Shown: piece by piece, positions 62,325 through 64,000 of the stretch
Layout: every line of letters begins with the position of its first letter
Numbering within the stretch: position 1 is the first letter of the stretch
Position numbers and translations under genes: made by a program
Assembly: GCA_040755615.1 (NCBI GenBank)
Contig: JBFMAL010000008.1
Location: 7,993-71,992 of the forward strand
Source: DYEP01 sp040755615
Lineage (GTDB): Bacteria > Bacillota > Sulfobacillia > DUSP01 > DYEP01
Length of the DNA: 64,000 nt
Direction: 5' to 3'
The notes under the pieces: model-generated
Database searches by the model: none
Told to the model about the DNA's origin: nothing
What the model saw: the letters and a program-made list of their open reading frames with translations, nothing else

Positions 62325-62631
62325 GGCCTCCTTATTTTAGTTCGTAGACCCTTGCGGATATCTGGATCCTGATTGCTTCGACCTGGCAGCTTGTTCTGTC
62401 CCGGTACCCGCCACATCTACTGTATTGGGTTCGTGCAGTGTCGAACTTCATTTTGTTCCGCAGACTCGTCCACCCCAATTTAGCCTCGTATGTGGTTCTT
62501 GTTCCTCGGTCGTGCCTCCGGTTTCCCTCAGATTCCACCTCACGGTAGACACCCTATCTATTGGCTAATGGTTCCCACTGCCAAGCCCATACCGGACTTT
62601 CCGGGCTTCGACAGTCCATAGATAACGAATG
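62325..62631 (-). mobile_element. Truncated group II intron (5' domain I fragment)
   Basis: Read on the minus strand, this stretch carries landmarks of domain I of bacterial group II introns: CTTGGCAGTGGGAACCATTA, GGGTGTCTACCGTGAGGTGG, AATCTGAGGGAAACCGGAGG, AACAAGAACCACATACGAGG, GGTGGACGAGTCTGCGGAAC and, at the far end, AAGGAGGCC. The 5' terminal GTGCG is absent, no reverse transcriptase gene follows and no domain V hairpin is seen, so it is a dead fragment. Recognition rests on recall of related introns. Confidence 0.6.
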
Positions 62632-62689
62632 AATCTACGCTGCTGGTAAAGTAGACAAAAAGAGAGTAAGCGAAGCGATAGGCGTGTAA

Positions 62690-63925
62690 CTATGACTTGG
62701 GCTTGGAAGAGGGGATGATGCCGAAAAAGCGAGGGGGCTCGGATACACCGAGTTTCTTGAAGACTCTGGCCTGTTCAGGTGTAGTTTCTGTTCGCTGAAG
62801 CACATTGCCCTCCCGGGAAGAGAACTCGCCCAGATGCATTCTCTCAAGTATGCTCAGGAGCTTGGCCCATGTCTCACCGGTCCTGATCGAGGCCACCCTC
62901 ACGAGAAGTAAGGCAAGCCAGCAAAGCACTATATGAGCGCGGATACGGTCTTCAAGCCTGTGATAGATGGGTCTTATGTCCAGGGTGCTCTTTAGGGTTC
63001 TGAAGGCATCTTCTACTTCATGCAGCTGCTTGTACCCCAGCGCTACGTCTTCCGCCGACAGCGTGTCATCCGAGGTACGAATCAGATACTTGCCGTCTAG
63101 CCGTTCTTCTTGCTTGACCTTTTCCCTGTCAATCCTCGGCTGACCCCTCTTATCGGTTTTCACAAACCTACCCAGTGTGGGATGGGCGATCAGTTCACAG
63201 CAGGCTTTCGTATGCGGAGCACCTTTCAGATCCCCAATCCGTTCAAGCTCTTCGTTGATACGGGCGAGAATCTCTTCACGTTTGGCTTTGTCTCGTTCTG
63301 CCTCAAGGGGGTTTCTGACCAGGATGTACCTTTCTCTCTTCTCCCCGTTACCGACAATGATCTCCTTGACCTCGAGGTTATCCCTGACCGGTTTGAACCG
63401 TCCTGGCCTTGAGAGCGCTTCCTCGGCTTCCTTCTTCCCTCTGAGCTTCTCACCGGCTATATAGTGACCGCCTGCTCGCTGCAGTTCCCTGAGGTTCTGC
63501 TCGGAGCAGAAGCCGCGGTCCACCACGGTAATCACCCGGCCGAGCATCCACCCGGCAAGGTCCCTTTTCACTTCCCGTATTACATCCATGTCCTGAGTGT
63601 TCCCCGGCCACACCCAGACCCTGACCGGTATCCCGTCCCGCGTCACTGCAAGACCTACCACAACTTGCGGAAGGTCCGGACGGTGGTCTTTGGAATGTCC
63701 TTTCTGCCTGATATCATCCTCATCCGTATCTTCCACCTCAAGGTACGTGGACGTGGTGTCAAAGTACAGAAGGTCCACCTCGAGATTTAGCAGGTTCGCT
63801 GTCTGTATGTAAACATCCCGTTCGATTTCCTCTTTGGCCTCAAGGAGGAAATCCATGGCCCGGTACATCTGTTGGTGTAGTTTTGCAGCATGGTTATCCC
63901 CGATCCTGCCCACTGGGTTGCACAC
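62690..63925 (-). CDS. IS1634-family transposase (probably frameshifted or 5'-incomplete)
   Basis: 411 residues of a DDE transposase: LYFDTTSTYLEVED (first Asp), VITVVDRGFCSEQNL (second Asp), and YKQLHEVEDAFRTLKSTLDIRPIYH (Glu motif). Family members are usually 500-600 residues, and the N-terminal part is missing here. Upstream of the GTG at 63925 this frame meets a stop at 63977-63979. Another frame of the same strand stays open to the window edge and reads protein-like (DPERILARWK...CATQWAG), so a frameshift near 63910-63925 is likely. Ends of the element were not identified. Confidence 0.8.
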   Translation of the reverse strand: MCNPVGRIGDNHAAKLHQQMYRAMDFLLEAKEEIERDVYIQTANLLNLEVDLLYFDTTSTYLEVEDTDEDDIRQKGHSKDHRPDLPQVVVGLAVTRDGIPVRVWVWPGNTQDMDVIREVKRDLAGWMLGRVITVVDRGFCSEQNLRELQRAGGHYIAGEKLRGKKEAEEALSRPGRFKPVRDNLEVKEIIVGNGEKRERYILVRNPLEAERDKAKREEILARINEELERIGDLKGAPHTKACCELIAHPTLGRFVKTDKRGQPRIDREKVKQEERLDGKYLIRTSDDTLSAEDVALGYKQLHEVEDAFRTLKSTLDIRPIYHRLEDRIRAHIVLCWLALLLVRVASIRTGETWAKLLSILERMHLGEFSSREGNVLQRTETTPEQARVFKKLGVSEPPRFFGIIPSSKPKS

Positions 63926-64000
63926 TCTTTGGGATGCCGAATGATTGGCGAGACCTTCCAGCGTGCTAAGATTCTTTCAGGATCTTTGGCTCGCTGGGGA

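Noticed and set aside
1..64000. rRNA, tRNA, CRISPR arrays, prophage or selenocysteine signals
   Set aside because: None was recognised; intergenic spaces are short and show no cloverleaf, regular direct repeats or phage structural genes.

Overview
The window looks like part of the chromosome of an anaerobic, endospore-forming member of the Bacillota (deep-branching Clostridia type), of moderately high GC. An alpha/beta SASP and SpoVS point to sporulation. The gene orders cinA-thpR-recA-recX-rny-ymdB-spoVS and miaB-mutS-mutL-miaA-hfq are typical of Clostridia. A tungsten-type aldehyde:ferredoxin oxidoreductase, many Fe-S proteins and a corrinoid module point to anaerobic metabolism. Many genes start with GTG or TTG behind a strong Shine-Dalgarno. 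I see no rRNA, tRNA or CRISPR array. The species cannot be named from the sequence alone.

Layout. 1-1815: end of an upstream gene with its terminator, a metallophosphoesterase and a DUF72 protein. 2230-7520: a tightly overlapping operon for methylthioadenosine and S-adenosylhomocysteine disposal (MFS transporter, MTA/MTI phosphorylase, SAH hydrolase, MTA/SAH deaminase, HAD phosphatase). 7473-8669 (minus): a DUF401 membrane protein whose end overlaps the HAD gene. 8755-15785: a housekeeping run (histidine phosphatase, DnaQ-DinG fusion, SurE, HDAC-like deacetylase, patatin and small membrane proteins). 15840-17630: a LysM/polysaccharide-deacetylase protein, the SASP and an FmdB zinc ribbon.

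17727-33066 is a long co-oriented catabolic region. It holds a five-gene proline-dehydrogenase/HcnABC-like flavo-iron-sulfur complex, a four-cluster ferredoxin, a tungsten AOR with a MoaD-like protein, an MBL hydrolase, a D-2-hydroxyacid dehydrogenase, a cupin, a DDAH-like amidinohydrolase, a YjiH transporter, a PucR regulator, a class I aminotransferase and an N-carbamoylputrescine-amidase-like enzyme. Together they suggest import and breakdown of an N-substituted or guanidino amino compound, with electrons passed to ferredoxin. The substrate is not proven.

33507-41737 is the DNA repair/RNA decay/sporulation block. 41796-44956 (minus) is an ADP-forming acyl-CoA synthetase with a DRTGG P-loop protein. 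45243-49068 holds a MerR-like protein, a cysteine desulfurase-ThiI pair and an AEC transporter. 49227-56157 is the miaB-mutS-mutL-miaA-hfq block. 56181-58497 (minus) holds a lone solute-binding lipoprotein and an L,D-transpeptidase.

58799-62100 is a corrinoid module: a reductive activator, a GntR/HutC regulator with a likely operator inside its own promoter, and a corrinoid protein with no methyltransferase in view. It is followed by a truncated group II intron (minus) and an IS1634-type transposase that looks frameshifted and runs to the window edge.
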